Positions 55,301 to 59,400 of a stretch of DNA of 64,000 nucleotides are shown in pieces. Under the pieces are notes generated by a model. That model did no database searches and was not told the DNA's origin. It saw only the letters and a list, made by a program, of their open reading frames with translations. This DNA comes from Paragonimus skrjabini miyazakii (Eukaryota > Platyhelminthes > Trematoda > Plagiorchiida > Troglotrematidae). The translations under genes and the position numbers were made by a program. The stretch's first letter is position 1; every line of letters starts with the position of its first letter. The DNA is taken from contig JTDE01001568.1 of the NCBI GenBank assembly GCA_014338405.1, forward strand, positions 60,075 through 124,074. The letters are read 5' to 3'.

Positions 55301-55428
55301 AATGGAGTAAATTGGAAAGTCCGACGAAAGCACGATATTACAATCATTAAGCAGTGGTAATACGTACCAAGACTGTTATCCTTGGACAGCGATCCATGAG
55401 AAACCCATACCGGCTTCAACAGTTTCAT
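7235..55428 (-). CDS. HIRA: HIRA histone H3.3 chaperone, whole gene, about 20 exons
   Basis: HIRA deposits histone H3.3-H4 independently of DNA replication, in a nuclear complex with UBN1, CABIN1 and ASF1. The joined exons follow the HIRA protein from first to last residue: start MKLLKPVWVSHG, seven WD40 blades (about residues 1-370), a Ser-rich linker with the ASF1-binding B domain (about 489-513), a basic KKRRRVRLFDSSDE stretch, the Hira domain, and a C-terminal helix region ending near LEQCQLNHTSTLYP. Coding segments (minus strand, 5' to 3'): 55428-55368, 55280-55107, 49902-49812, 49123-49026, 46823-46543, 46268-46101, 44858-44811, 41772-41722, 41080-41010, 36253-36103, 34900-34631, 25930-25854, 22440-22263, 20888-20461, 20195-19877, 19240-18810, 18539-18341, 10094-9955, 7570-7482, 7372-7235. 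All borders are AG/GT. Phase is continuous except at 22263 to 20888, so one short exon is probably missing. Orthology rests on remembered family sequence; no search was run. Confidence 0.93.
7482..7570 (-). CDS. HIRA: HIRA exon 19
   Basis: It encodes QEEQIRRICQDLIGPVFGNA then RSSWQPTIK. This is a near-exact match in pattern to HIRA EYRLREICKDLLGPVHYSTG / SQWESTVV. The acceptor is TTCTAG|ATCA and the donor is CAAA|GTGAGA. Phase 1 in, 0 out. Confidence 0.94.
8335..8685 (+). mobile_element. Foldback element with tRNA-like promoter, older copy
   Basis: It has the same order as the 1466-1778 copy: a decayed left end (ATATCACTCATACTTGATCGC), GGTCATGCCTATTGTGAAGT, a tRNA-like core with a damaged box B (GTGCAAACTCCGATCC), the conserved AACTCGAGTCTAGTGCTTCC, and a right end AGCTGTGATCAAGTGTGGAT ending GTTCAATTTG. 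It lies just outside exon 19, in the intron between HIRA exons 18 and 19. Divergence suggests an old insertion. Confidence 0.65.
9955..10094 (-). CDS. HIRA: HIRA exon 18 (C-terminal helical part)
   Basis: It encodes about 46 residues: SDNSPADQRLIVQRFLEAQT then LFGSATEYRYWFNRWFRTLV. It matches HIRA LAYLENQVAAALTLQSSHEYRHW / ARYLV, including the EYR-W signature. The acceptor is TTCCAG|GTCA and the donor is GACA|GTAAGT. Phase 2 in, 1 out. Confidence 0.88.
10095..12989. other. HIRA intron, no gene seen
   Basis: This part of the 8.2-kb intron between exons 17 and 18 is AT-rich. I recognise no coding segment or repeat in it. Confidence 0.5.
12990..15335 (-). mobile_element. RTE-like (SR2-type) non-LTR retrotransposon, family B, broken
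   Basis: It encodes the reverse transcriptase and C-terminal part of an RTE-clade polyprotein. Visible motifs, in order on the minus strand: a linker ending near DKSLELLEARRRVP (15280-15240), NKAAGPDDIMP, GFRPGRECIDHI, AVFLDYESAFDSV (palm motif A), DVRQGCPL (motif B), a frameshift near 14230, LDYADDKVLLFD (motif C, YADD), YGSEKW, VFDHRCLR and LRWLGHALRM. A shared 3' untranslated tail lies at 12990-13200. The endonuclease is missing (5' truncated) and several frames are broken, so it is not active. It sits in the intron between HIRA exons 17 and 18. Confidence 0.88.
16100..18160 (+). mobile_element. Decayed Jockey-like non-LTR retrotransposon
   Basis: A pyrimidine-rich plus-strand block unlike its surroundings. 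The open frame 16807-17523 contains FSQLDTFPSM, NLDLSLTNNP and a downstream RQRKRWRDRPNFFSS, the pattern seen at the end of the apurinic endonuclease domain of Jockey/CR1-type ORF2 proteins (LDLFLTN motif) and the basic stretch before the reverse transcriptase. Later parts lack a readable catalytic core. It sits downstream of HIRA exon 17 in the same intron as the family B element. The clade is uncertain. Confidence 0.55.
18341..18539 (-). CDS. HIRA: HIRA exon 17 (Hira domain, probable)
   Basis: It encodes about 66 residues, including LEISQQDYFITTESGLRHFD. This fits HIRA VSQILLTQHGIPVMNLSDGK by spacing and pattern rather than identity. The borders CAATAG|TTAG and GTGG|GTATGA give phase 1 in and 2 out, exactly what exons 16 and 18 require. 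The polypyrimidine tract is weak. The human protein has about 50 more residues before the next block, so another exon could exist in the 8.2-kb intron that follows. Confidence 0.62.
18810..19240 (-). CDS. HIRA: HIRA exon 16 (Hira domain core)
   Basis: It encodes about 144 residues: YMIFIGDVNGRIQSLHSNGT, RVCPPLLLNSSVHLLSL, then YRLVALYKCGRLLTWHISLP and LREIIKG. This follows HIRA CDVVCVACEKRMLSVFSTCG, RRLLSPILLPSPISTLH, YVMALTAAATLSVWDV and LHSILAG. An insertion of about 50 residues rich in Ser/Thr/Gly lies between the second and third blocks. The acceptor is CTTTAG|CTAC and the donor is AAGG|GTAAAT. Confidence 0.88.
19877..20195 (-). CDS. HIRA: HIRA exon 15 (Hira domain start)
   Basis: It encodes about 106 residues, Ser/Thr-rich at first, then GIYRVTAYRNDRTLWEVFSE and HRLTCYAYT. 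This lines up with HIRA VKLSRLKCNREGKEWETVL / SRILTAAGS. The Hira domain (Pfam Hira, PF07569) is the C-terminal part that binds CABIN1 and trimerises. The acceptor is CAACAG|CAAA and the donor is CAGA|GTAAGT. Phases agree with both neighbours. Confidence 0.85.
20461..20888 (-). CDS. HIRA: HIRA exon 14 (nuclear-localisation region)
   Basis: It encodes about 142 residues: a Ser/Pro-rich lead, an acidic patch (ETEDDNN) and the basic cluster KQKKRRRVRLFDSSDE, a likely nuclear localisation signal. It corresponds to the human stretch SSSDSDEKV / EKKKKGRPRK. The acceptor is CTTTAG|TGAC and the donor is GCAA|GTAAGA. It enters in phase 2, but exon 13 leaves phase 0, so either a short exon lies between them or another acceptor is used. 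Confidence 0.75.
20889..22262. other. HIRA intron with a probable missing exon
   Basis: Exon 13 ends in phase 0 and exon 14 starts in phase 2, so an exon of length 2 modulo 3 should lie here unless a border is misplaced. I could not identify it. The sequence is AT-rich with no recognised repeat. Confidence 0.5.
22263..22440 (-). CDS. HIRA: HIRA exon 13 (Ser/Asn/Gln-rich linker)
   Basis: It encodes about 60 residues beginning LDEDANSNPQFSSSQSNQQN and ending PKLNGTTVEQ. Low-complexity Ser/Asn/Gln content is usual for this part of HIRA, so identity rests on position and phase. The acceptor CTCCTCCAG|TCTT gives the phase 2 entry that exon 12 needs; an upstream AG (22470-22471) would break the frame. 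The donor is ACAA|GTAAGG. Confidence 0.72.
22441..25853. other. HIRA intron, no gene seen
   Basis: The intron between exons 12 and 13. Only short open frames without splice support or family likeness were found, and no repeat that I can name. Confidence 0.5.
25854..25930 (-). CDS. HIRA: HIRA exon 12 (B domain, ASF1 binding)
   Basis: This 77-base exon encodes PSKQIETRGKDGRRRIIPKF and a few more residues. It matches the conserved HIRA B domain KKQVETRTADGRRRITPLCI, the peptide that docks on the histone chaperone ASF1. The acceptor is GTGCAG|CCTT and the donor is ACAG|GTATGT. Phase 0 in, 2 out. It stands alone about 8.7 kb downstream of exon 11. The motif has Ile where the vertebrate protein has Thr (RRRIIP for RRRITP). 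Confidence 0.88.
26640..26930. mobile_element. Head-to-head foldback repeat pair, decayed
   Basis: Left arm (minus orientation) starts AAGGAAACACTAGACTCAAG, the complement of the family's conserved tail, and reaches TGACCTCACATTAG. After a short spacer the right arm (plus) begins AATGTGAGATCAATAATGCA and runs to CCAGCTGTGGC. Same arrangement as 42280-42943 and 61148-61735, but more diverged and lacking the outer ends. Confidence 0.6.
28560..30545 (+). mobile_element. RTE-like family A element, internally deleted
   Basis: It starts with a 5' region carrying two similar GAGTCAGACT / GTCAGACTTTTGAGTCA blocks. Next comes an apurinic endonuclease: NIGAFNVRILRQVGQ (28899), CCVSETRV, SAYAPTD (stop within the frame) and VGDFNAKL (about 29377). 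The frame then breaks and the reverse transcriptase core is absent. It resumes with the C-terminal motifs YDSETW, LAVFDHRCL and LRWFGHVLRMPSDS (to 30170), and the family 3' tail with TCTAGGATATTCCATGTCACT ending in GATGATGATGA. The deletion removes all the YADD region, so this copy is inactive. Confidence 0.85.
30840..31405 (+). mobile_element. Penelope-like element, GIY-YIG endonuclease remnant
   Basis: The frame reads ICRFTCSCGDIYIGKTY (about 31082-31135): the Cys-x-Cys, then IYIG, matches the start of the GIY-YIG endonuclease domain at the C-terminus of Penelope-like retroelements. Downstream are LLRRRKQELLVFSETRS and, after a frame change, PFDPTCVQAV, which fit the family's LLRFAEA and LCVQ segments. 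Stops and frame changes show decay. Its reverse transcriptase was not seen. It directly follows the family A element. Confidence 0.65.
31430..32480. repeat. Long inverted repeat, arms of about 400 bases
   Basis: Left arm about 31430-31800, right arm about 32035-32480, in opposite orientation with a 230-base spacer. Matching blocks include GCATAACACGCTTCTTACA and GTTCGCAAACTGAC (31712 onward, against the complement of 32035-32110), GATCGGCGTGGACAG against GACGTCGGCGTGAACAG, and GGCGTCGCTTG against AGCGTCGCTTGG. Arm identity is roughly 70-80 % by eye. It begins where the Penelope-like sequence ends. No protein was recognised. Confidence 0.7.
33251..33511. mobile_element. Head-to-head pair of tRNA-derived SINE copies
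   Basis: Left arm 33251-33376 (minus) and right arm about 33395-33511 (plus) are inverted copies. Each has box A (TAGCTCAACTGG in the minus arm), box B GGTTCGAGTCC or GGTTCGAATCC, a perfect T-arm stem in the plus copy (GCTGG/CCAGC), and a shared tail CAGATTTTACGCAGTTG. The minus copy even retains a seven-pair acceptor-like stem. The anticodon arm does not fold well and there is a long variable region, so this is a SINE and not a working tRNA gene. A different family from the 1466-1778 elements. Confidence 0.72.
33540..34630. other. HIRA intron, no gene seen
   Basis: Sequence between the SINE pair and exon 11. I see no repeat family, RNA gene or exon here. Confidence 0.5.
34631..34900 (-). 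CDS. HIRA: HIRA exon 11 (post-propeller linker)
   Basis: It encodes about residues 399-488. The first residues, VQLHHKSYGQSLFDKLIS, match HIRA RIHQSTYGKSL just after blade 7. It continues with a Ser/Gln-rich linker including NFILETPEALALQQSRANV, which fits human VIENPEMLKYQRRQ. The acceptor is ATTTAG|GTTC and the donor is AGGC|GTGAGT. It is phase 0 at both ends. Confidence 0.88.
36103..36253 (-). CDS. HIRA: HIRA exon 10 (WD40 blade 7)
   Basis: It encodes about residues 348-398 and contains ELMACSLDGTVSYMGF and LELGSPWS, matching HIRA ILVCSMDGSVAFLDF and DELGDPLS at the end of the propeller. The acceptor is TTTTAG|GAGT. I chose the donor at TTCG|GTGTAT because it keeps phase 0 with exon 11; this 3' border is the weakest in the propeller. 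Confidence 0.85.
36495..36636. repeat. Decayed foldback-family arm ending at the gap
   Basis: GTTCGAGCTCGTCAGCAGTG and TTTTCATGAGTCAACCGC resemble the minus arm of the foldback family (GAGCTCGTCAGTAGTG, TTTCATGAGGCAACCG). It runs into the N gap, so its partner arm cannot be seen. Confidence 0.45.
36637..36736. other. Assembly gap (100 N)
   Basis: Exactly 100 N inside the intron between HIRA exons 9 and 10. The 3' end of an LTR retrotransposon begins right after it, and a decayed foldback-repeat copy ends right before it, so the gap probably hides collapsed repeat sequence. Confidence 0.98.
36737..37246 (+). mobile_element. 3' end of a gypsy-like LTR retrotransposon with its LTR
   Basis: An open frame (to 36939) ends with HQQRVRPYILRNREA and a stop, like the Arg-rich end of a Ty3/gypsy Pol protein. 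A purine run GACGGGGGAGAA (37040-37051), the expected polypurine tract, follows. Right after it a TG...CA segment of 195 bases (37052-37246) looks like the 3' LTR: TGTTATATATTATT at its start, ATTAAAG near the end, and TCACAACA as the terminus. The internal region and 5' LTR are lost in the gap or absent. Confidence 0.55.
37247..38344. other. HIRA intron, no gene seen
   Basis: AT-rich sequence between the LTR fragment and the next RTE fragment. I see no element or exon here. Confidence 0.5.
38345..38847 (+). mobile_element. RTE-like family A, 3' fragment with GAT tail
   Basis: One open frame (38345-38734) carries the C-terminal signature FRNALDARSIGQLITVHSLR then WLGHVLRM, RLPYRALYTEA and YRLPGWGPRDHSNRW. 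The family 3' untranslated region follows and ends in a GATGATGATGATGATGA repeat (38831-38847), the short tandem repeat end typical of RTE elements. It is the least damaged copy of this part in the window. Confidence 0.85.
38888..38909. repeat. AT microsatellite
   Basis: A run of alternating AT, about eleven units, shortly after the RTE tail. Confidence 0.85.
39505..39695 (+). mobile_element. RTE-like family B, 3' tail fragment
   Basis: CAAGGTGTAGGCGCCTTGAT, ATAGACGTAGCTA, a T/C-rich stretch and CATCAGTGTGAACCATTGAT match the tails at 13010-13200 (minus) and 52893-53095. The sequence before it (39050-39500) is GC-richer than its surroundings and may be an older part of the same insertion. 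Confidence 0.75.
40570..40650 (+). mobile_element. RTE-like family B, short tail remnant
   Basis: GTATGGCAGTTAAGTGTCAA and ACCATCGCTGTAATGCTG resemble the end of the family B tail (TTTGGCAGTTAAGCATCAG, ACCATTGATGTATTGCTG). Strongly diverged. Confidence 0.5.
41010..41080 (-). CDS. HIRA: HIRA exon 9
   Basis: This 71-base exon encodes TTADRRALVVIHDLFTNSVC then DLTW. It matches HIRA CLKRPLVVIHELFDKSIMDISW, which joins blades 6 and 7. The acceptor is TTTCAG|ACAA and the donor is CTTG|GTGAGT. Phase 0 in, 2 out. Confidence 0.92.
41722..41772 (-). CDS. HIRA: HIRA micro-exon 8 (WD40 blade 6 core)
   Basis: This 51-base exon encodes DLVCLALGSKDRSVSVW. GSKDRSVSVW is nearly identical to the HIRA blade 6 signature GSKDRSLSVW. 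The acceptor is TTGCAG|GATC and the donor is GTGG|GTATGT. It is phase 0 on both sides. Confidence 0.92.
42280..42943. mobile_element. Head-to-head foldback dimer, best preserved
   Basis: Left arm 42280-42530 (minus) and right arm 42680-42943 (plus) are inverted copies of the foldback family, separated by about 150 bases. Outer ends are AGATTGAACATCACCCACAA and the near-complement AATTGTGAGTGATGTTCAAT. Each arm has the tRNA-like core: GGTCAATGGCGCAGTGGTAA (box A) and, in the plus arm, CCGGGGTTTTAGTTCCGG (box B). The trinucleotide CAT falls where an anticodon would be (GCCTCATGAAC), hinting at tRNA-Met origin. The spacer begins with TTGCTTGTGAGTAATGATCA and ends with TGACCATTACTCACAAGCAA, itself an inverted repeat. 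Confidence 0.78.
42944..44810. other. HIRA intron, no gene seen
   Basis: Between the foldback dimer and micro-exon 7. Only unsupported short open frames; one at 44474-44692 was considered as an exon and dropped. Confidence 0.5.
44811..44858 (-). CDS. HIRA: HIRA micro-exon 7
   Basis: This 48-base exon encodes 16 residues, RYCPNLFRKAEKGGTQ, which fit the HIRA segment KFNPKIFKKKQKNGS right after the GHRK motif. The acceptor is CTTTCAG|CGTT and the donor is TCAA|GTACGT. It is phase 0 on both sides, so skipping it would keep the frame. Confidence 0.8.
45041..45125. repeat. Minimal palindrome made of foldback-family ends
   Basis: TTGAACATTACCCACACTCG ATCGCAGCT faces AGCTGCGATCGACTGTGGGT GAGGTTCAA across about 22 bases. 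Both arms are the terminal repeats of the foldback family, with no tRNA-like body between them. It would form a long hairpin. Confidence 0.75.
45460..45985. mobile_element. Head-to-head foldback pair, strongly decayed
   Basis: AACACTAAATTCGAGTTGAG and CTAGAACTCGTCAGTAGTG (minus arm) pair with GACAATTCGGTGGTACCTAA, GGGCGCAGTAGCAA and TTATGTTCAATCTGTG (plus arm). The order matches the dimers at 42280 and 61148, but box B is lost. Confidence 0.5.
46101..46268 (-). CDS. HIRA: HIRA exon 6 (WD40 blade 5)
   Basis: It encodes about residues 236-291 and contains VMRMSWSLDGSTLAAPHAIN and FDLVGHRKHVICA. This matches HIRA VLRLSWSPDGHYLVSAHAMN and FVGHRKAVTVV. The acceptor is CTCAG|GCTG and the donor is TGCA|GTGAGT. 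Phase 0 at both ends. Confidence 0.93.
46543..46823 (-). CDS. HIRA: HIRA exon 5 (WD40 blades 3 and 4)
   Basis: It encodes about residues 142-235: IIDLAWSHDEYRLASAGVD and VIVWC (blade 3), then GFVKGVAWDPVGRYLASQGD and VKVWRTADW (blade 4), closing at RKPFVK. These match HIRA GLVKGLTWDPVGKYIASQAD and SLKVWRTLDW closely. The acceptor is CCATAG|ATAT and the donor is CAAG|GTTTGT. It is the longest propeller exon. Confidence 0.94.
46824..49025. other. HIRA intron, no gene seen
   Basis: The intron between exons 4 and 5. No repeat family or coding segment was recognised. Confidence 0.5.
49026..49123 (-). CDS. HIRA: HIRA exon 4
   Basis: It encodes about residues 109-141 and contains TTVFGSK and EHWRCSTVLRGHAG, matching the human stretch STVFGSS / VEQWRCVSILRNHSG between blades 2 and 3. 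The acceptor is GTACAG|TTCC and the donor is GGCG|GTAAGG. Phase 2 in, 1 out. Confidence 0.9.
49812..49902 (-). CDS. HIRA: HIRA exon 3 (WD40 blade 2)
   Basis: It encodes about residues 79-108 and contains CVNCVRWSPTGRWLASAG and then VVMLWKK, the second WD40 repeat (human CVNCVRWSNSGMYLASGG). The acceptor is TTTCAG|CCTG and the donor is CCTC|GTAAGT. Phase 1 in and 2 out agree with both neighbours. Confidence 0.92.
50118..52270 (-). mobile_element. RTE-like family A element, reverse transcriptase part, broken
   Basis: Minus-strand motifs in order: a linker region (52270-51970), KRNKAPKPDIICP (51730), VFRKAAQPLC (51560), GGIRQECPISPFLFNFVMDD (motif B, 51190), LTHLKYADDTLS (motif C, 51060), GIRFAPSKCKVPLQDW, YDSEAW, LAVFDHRCL and LRWFGHVL (50480), then the family 3' tail from about 50260. 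Many frame changes, and the palm motif A region is damaged. The C-terminal part is very close to that of 29900-30170, so the two belong to one family. It lies in the intron between HIRA exons 2 and 3. Confidence 0.88.
52500..53095 (+). mobile_element. RTE-like family B, 3' fragment
   Basis: ADAAADWRKVRGGQ (about 52570) and RVRLPGWDPRDSHND (52670) are the end of the RTE protein. They match the complement of the family B copy near 13480 (TDAAADWRKVRGG). The family B tail follows: CAAGGTGTAGGCACCTTAAT and CATCAGTGTGAACCACTGAT. Opposite in orientation to the family A element next to it. Confidence 0.82.
53200..53720 (-). mobile_element. Reverse-transcriptase remnant (RTE-like)
   Basis: Blocks match the complement of the family A copy: CCAGAATATCGTCAACTAAG (against CCAGAATGTCGTCCATGACA at 51118), AAATCCAAAACTATCACAGC (against GGTCCAAAAAGATCACAACC), and CTCCTGTGGTTGTCACGCGA (against CTCTGTGGTTGTCACATAGA). 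No frame is intact. Family membership is not settled. Confidence 0.6.
53730..55106. other. HIRA intron, no gene seen
   Basis: The upstream part of the intron between exons 2 and 3, next to exon 2. Nothing recognised. Confidence 0.5.
55107..55280 (-). CDS. HIRA: HIRA exon 2 (WD40 blade 1)
   Basis: It encodes residues 21-78, beginning GRPIYSLDMHPDGTRLATGG, which matches the first WD40 repeat of HIRA (human GKPIFSVDIHPDGTKFATGG). It runs on through VILWNMAPI and ends at QMDSHQ. The acceptor is TTGCAG|GTCG and the donor is CAAG|GTGAGT, phase 1 in and out. Confidence 0.92.
55368..55428 (-). CDS. HIRA: HIRA exon 1 (start codon)
   Basis: It encodes residues 1-20, MKLLKPVWVSHGSLSKDNSL, close to the conserved HIRA start MKLLKPTWVNH. 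The donor is CTTG|GTACGT and it ends in phase 1. An AG lies four bases upstream of the ATG after a T-rich tract, so this start sits just inside a spliced exon. The ATG is the family's conserved first residue. Confidence 0.9.
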
Positions 55429-55432
55429 TTTG

Positions 55433-55455
55433 CTATAAAGAAAACAAAACCGTCA
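55433..55455 (-). promoter_or_regulatory. 3' splice site just upstream of the HIRA start codon
   Basis: Read on the minus strand, a T-rich tract (TTTTGTTTTCTTTATAG) ends in AG and is followed by CAAA and the HIRA ATG. This is a standard acceptor. It implies either a 5' untranslated exon upstream or acceptance of a spliced leader, which flatworms add by trans-splicing. The sequence alone cannot separate the two. Confidence 0.6.
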
Positions 55456-55609
55456 ATAGTACGGCAAAAACACGAGCAACCTTCTTGGGTAAGTATAAAA
55501 ACTATTTGAGTCAGACTTCGACTGTCATGTCAATGAGGAACTAAAAGGTAAGCCGTAGCAACCTATAAAGTTTACGGACCAGATTCCTATCGAACAATGA
55601 AGAAGCTCG

Positions 55610-55662
55610 ATACAAAATTAGTAAAAGAGCGAAAAGAGCGAAAGAGAGTAAAAGAGCGAACA
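55610..55662. repeat. Degenerate GAGCGAAA repeat
   Basis: AAAAGAGCGAAAAGAGCGAA AGAGAG and similar units repeat four to five times. It makes a Lys/Arg-rich open frame that I do not take as a gene. Confidence 0.7.
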
Positions 55663-56647
55663 ATGAAAATAACTAAAATTAGGCGTGCAAAACAGTACGC
55701 ATACAGACGCTTTACGGAAGAACCTAGGTATTCAGCTCTTATTATAGTTCTCAGGGAGTTACGTCAGGGTCGCCATGTCACACATGTCACCAGTCGAATG
55801 GTACCTGACTAAAACATCGTACACCAGGAGGTCATTAACCATGACGCTAACACTGCACGTACATGTATCTCTAAATGTTGTTTACTGCATAAAAAGAAAC
55901 TATCCATGTTATTGTAAGTGTGGTAATAACGAGTGAATAAGGAATGTTTACATCTACCATTTTTTTCTGCTCTAACTGCCTTGTTCAAAGAACATAGTAG
56001 TGAAAAGCATAAGTCCAATTAAATTCTAACTACAGATGCGTTACTCATTTCAAACGTACGGCGAAATGAACCGCATACGAGCAACGTGTATCTTGAACGT
56101 GCTTAGCAATTGGAAATCTTTCAGCTGCAACAAGTAAAGAACGTTAATGATGATAGTGTAATCTCAAGTAGTCGTCGAGTCACCAAAAGCCGTACACTAA
56201 TGGAACCATGCTTCCTAAGCATATGGAACAATCTATAACAATAAATGGTCGGCCTGCAGTGAGCACAGTAGAACTGAAGGTGAACCAAACCCGAGTTACT
56301 TCTGATTGCGTGAAAGGTGTAACACAATGTCGTGTAAACTAATTAACAAAAACTGTTCAAGAGATCTGTGTCAGCAACTAACTCAGTGTTGTCAAGCTAG
56401 TCATCAAAAAGAGACTTCAGCCCAAAAGCAGTATATTGGCTAGGCAAACCCTCTGGAAGGTGGCTAATGTCCAAATTGAATTCGACACAGTCAACATACG
56501 AGACGGTTGCCCGCAAACGACTATCGAACCGGCGAGACAAGCATACAGCAAACAATGTACGCTTGTTGAGGATTATTTCAAAAGGCGGACAACCCACAAA
56601 ACATGACGGAGAAACGGGTGACACGACAGTCTTGGCGGAACACATCA

Positions 56648-56872
56648 TCGTCACCATCATCATCATCATCATAGCAGCCGCGAGCTTGACCAAAAGGTAA
56701 TGTGGCTCGAGCCGCCGCCCACCTCAACAATGACGTGGAATATCCTACAAAAAAACGTTACTAGGACGGTTGAAAATTATTAAAAGAAGACTAAACGGAA
56801 GAACTAAAAATGGTATGGATACAGGTACACCACTAACTGCGACACACCGTCACCTCGGATAGCGTTGGCGGA
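56648..56872 (-). mobile_element. RTE-like family A, 3' tail fragment
   Basis: It starts with ATCATCATCATCATCAT (the complement of the GAT end), then GTAATGTGGCTCGAGCCG, TGACGTGGAATATCCT and GGAAGAACTAAAAATGGTAT, the complement of the family A tail. It lies 1.2 kb upstream of the HIRA start codon. Confidence 0.78.
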
Positions 56873-58119
56873 TTACAAGAATATTAACGCTAAAGTGTCA
56901 GTTGCGAAAACAGTCATATAACTCGTAGCGAACGCAAACACAGAAACACATGAAAATCCCACCATGAGTCACCGGGACTTCCACACATATGCGGAACCTA
57001 AGAAAATGGTACTGTGGCACAAGCCATCGCCCGCTTCAAGAGTGGCCAGGAAGCTCCTTGAAGACAAATTATGTAAAACGGAAGCGGAGGCAAAAATGGA
57101 TAAAATAAGACTGGATGGAAGAATGATTCTTAGTGTGGATGCAGGAGCCATTAACAACGACGCAACGTCATGTCGGAGTGCTTTTAAACATCGTTTTGGT
57201 TGAGTGCGAAGCCCATAATCTGGCAGGTGATACCTGATTAAATCAGTGGTATATTCAACTATTTGTGAAGTCAGTGGATAACACCCCACGCGACTAACGC
57301 TAAGGTGGCAAGCGAAACACGTGGCCAAAAGTCACAGGTTGTTCGCTTGTATTAATCGGCTAATTGATCATACCAACCATCAGTAGTATTGCTCGAGCAG
57401 TCACCGCAAACCTGCACAGATGCCCGTCGTGAAGGGGCCATATAAGCGGATCATATAGCAAAAGGGATCGTCAAAGATACTGTGCACCCCTCCAATAAGT
57501 GGACAGGGTTTTGGTGCCAGGGATATCGAATAGTGGGCGGGGCAAGAAGTCCTGCTACTATACCGGTCGACACCTTATGAACAGTATCACAAGCCGACAA
57601 GAGAATGATACTCAATTTGGTGGAACGGTCCATTGTCTCAAACGAATTGCATGTGAGGAGGAATGCAACAATGAAAACGATCCTACCTTGAACCTGCGTT
57701 TTGTACTCTGCTCGTCTGAAATACATCTCGCAAATACCGGCCCCGTTAGTCAGCTTATTCGCCACGGTCTGCAAGACTTCCGCGGAAAAACTAGGCAAAG
57801 CAGTGTATCCGAAAAACTGCAAATCCGTCAGCTTAATGCTGAGAAACTTCAAACTATGCCATCGGATTCTTCAAAGGATACCTTTTAAAAGGCTGTATAA
57901 CACAACTGAACAGGATGGGGGGGACCAGATACTTCCAGCGAAAGGAGAACTCGAATTTTCAGCTTCTAAATGCGTAATACTACCAACAATGGTCCGATTC
58001 ACTACTCAAGAAGATGAGCACCCCAAATAGTTGCTCGCAAACTCTCGCCTTATATTTTAAGTGACTAGACGATGAGTATAACATAAACACATAACCCTGG
58101 GGCTCGATAGCGAAGGAAA

Positions 58120-58300
58120 CGACTCCATGAAGGGATGTAAGCTATAAAACTGAGAGTGGTCTCTAGATCTAAAAAGACGGCGACCGCAGGGTGATTACGG
58201 AGGTGTCAGTGTGACCAAACCCCTTGAGCGACAAACGTGGGATTAATTCATTAACAAATGAGTGAGGAACTTGTCTTTATTATTCTGACCTAAGTGGGGC
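58120..58300 (-). mobile_element. Reverse-transcriptase motif A remnant
   Basis: The complement reads HLRNHPAVAVFLDLETTLSF (about 58195-58135), close to the motif A of RTE/CR1 reverse transcriptases (AVFLDYESAFDS in the family B copy). The catalytic Asp is visible. The rest of the domain is not readable, so the family is uncertain. Confidence 0.5.
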
Positions 58301-58889
58301 TTCGTGAACCCTTGAAAAATCAAGCTAGAGGACAATTTGTACGCGCCAGAGACAAGAATGATGAATGCGACTTACGGTCCACCACTTTAAACACTAGGAT
58401 AACCAGCAGCAATCATGAGGTTACGTCAAGCAGGACATGGATGCCGCCAACCAGAAAGTACCTAAACACAGGGTCCCAGGTTCAGGTTCCATCATTAAGG
58501 TTGTGCATGCTCAAGCTTGGGAAGCCTGAAAGTACCCAGTTCAGAGGTAAGCTTGCATGTTACATAATAATGAACATCTTATGGCATAGAAGGTTTTAGC
58601 GGTTCTGATATCAACTACTCGCATCGCCTTTTGAGAAAGAAGGCGGACGGAGGCGTGAACTTTAAGCAACGTAGGATTTTAATGACTTAAGTCCTAGTGA
58701 GACTTCCGAATCCGACTGATAATACTTAGTACGCAATAACTGGTTTCGATGCCGATATAGCAATCACAGTATGATTGGTTCTAGCCCTCCGCACCGTGAC
58801 TAGTCTAAATATGGGGAATGCAAGAATGTATAGTCCATATGTGATGTTATATGCCACATGGCATGTAGGGTCAACCCTGGAAACGTTCT

Positions 58890-59400
58890 TTTCAAGTTTT
58901 ATTAAGGCCATATCAACCATGATTCCGTTTAGACCGACTGAACCGTTACCCGAAACAGTCAGCGCGATTAGATTAAGACAGGCACACTATCCTTTTTCAC
59001 AAACGCCAAGTCGATGAAGGCCACAGCCATGAACAAGTGAGAACAGCACTATTCGATTCTCCAGCGAAACCGACCGTTCAGTACTTCCATCACGTACAGC
59101 CGGATAACCACCGCTCAACATAAAACAGAGGAAAATAGCGAGTGAGCCACTATAAGGTAAAATAAGCTTGTTATGACTAGCAGCCGCGAAGCTGGGCCTT
59201 ATTACGAGGATGTCAGTGTATTTTCGAACACATGCGTCGGAAGTTTATGCAATCAACTTGCACAACACGAGTGGGCAAAAACATGGAAAAACGTGAAGAC
59301 TGAGTGAGACGCTACATCTAAACATACAATGATCAAGATCTTCACTTATCACAGTTGGGCCGCCTTTCAAAACCAAAAGATGACTAACATTAATCAAAAC
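58890..59400 (-). mobile_element. Second reverse-transcriptase remnant
   Basis: The complement of CACAGTTGGGCCGCCTTTCA (59351) gives KAAQL, as in VFRKAAQPL of the family A copy at 51560. About 340 bases further, AVAFIDLAF (about 59030) resembles motif A. Order and orientation agree with an RTE-like reverse transcriptase. Confidence 0.45.

Noticed and set aside
55597..55812. Lys/Arg-rich plus-strand frame just upstream of HIRA
   Set aside because: The basic residues come from a simple GAGCGAAA repeat. No conservation or splice support.
57901..58030. Plus-strand SASKCVILP resembling the APSKCKV motif of RTE reverse transcriptase
   Set aside because: It is a very short match on the opposite strand to the clearer motif A remnant at 58120-58300, with no other motif in order.
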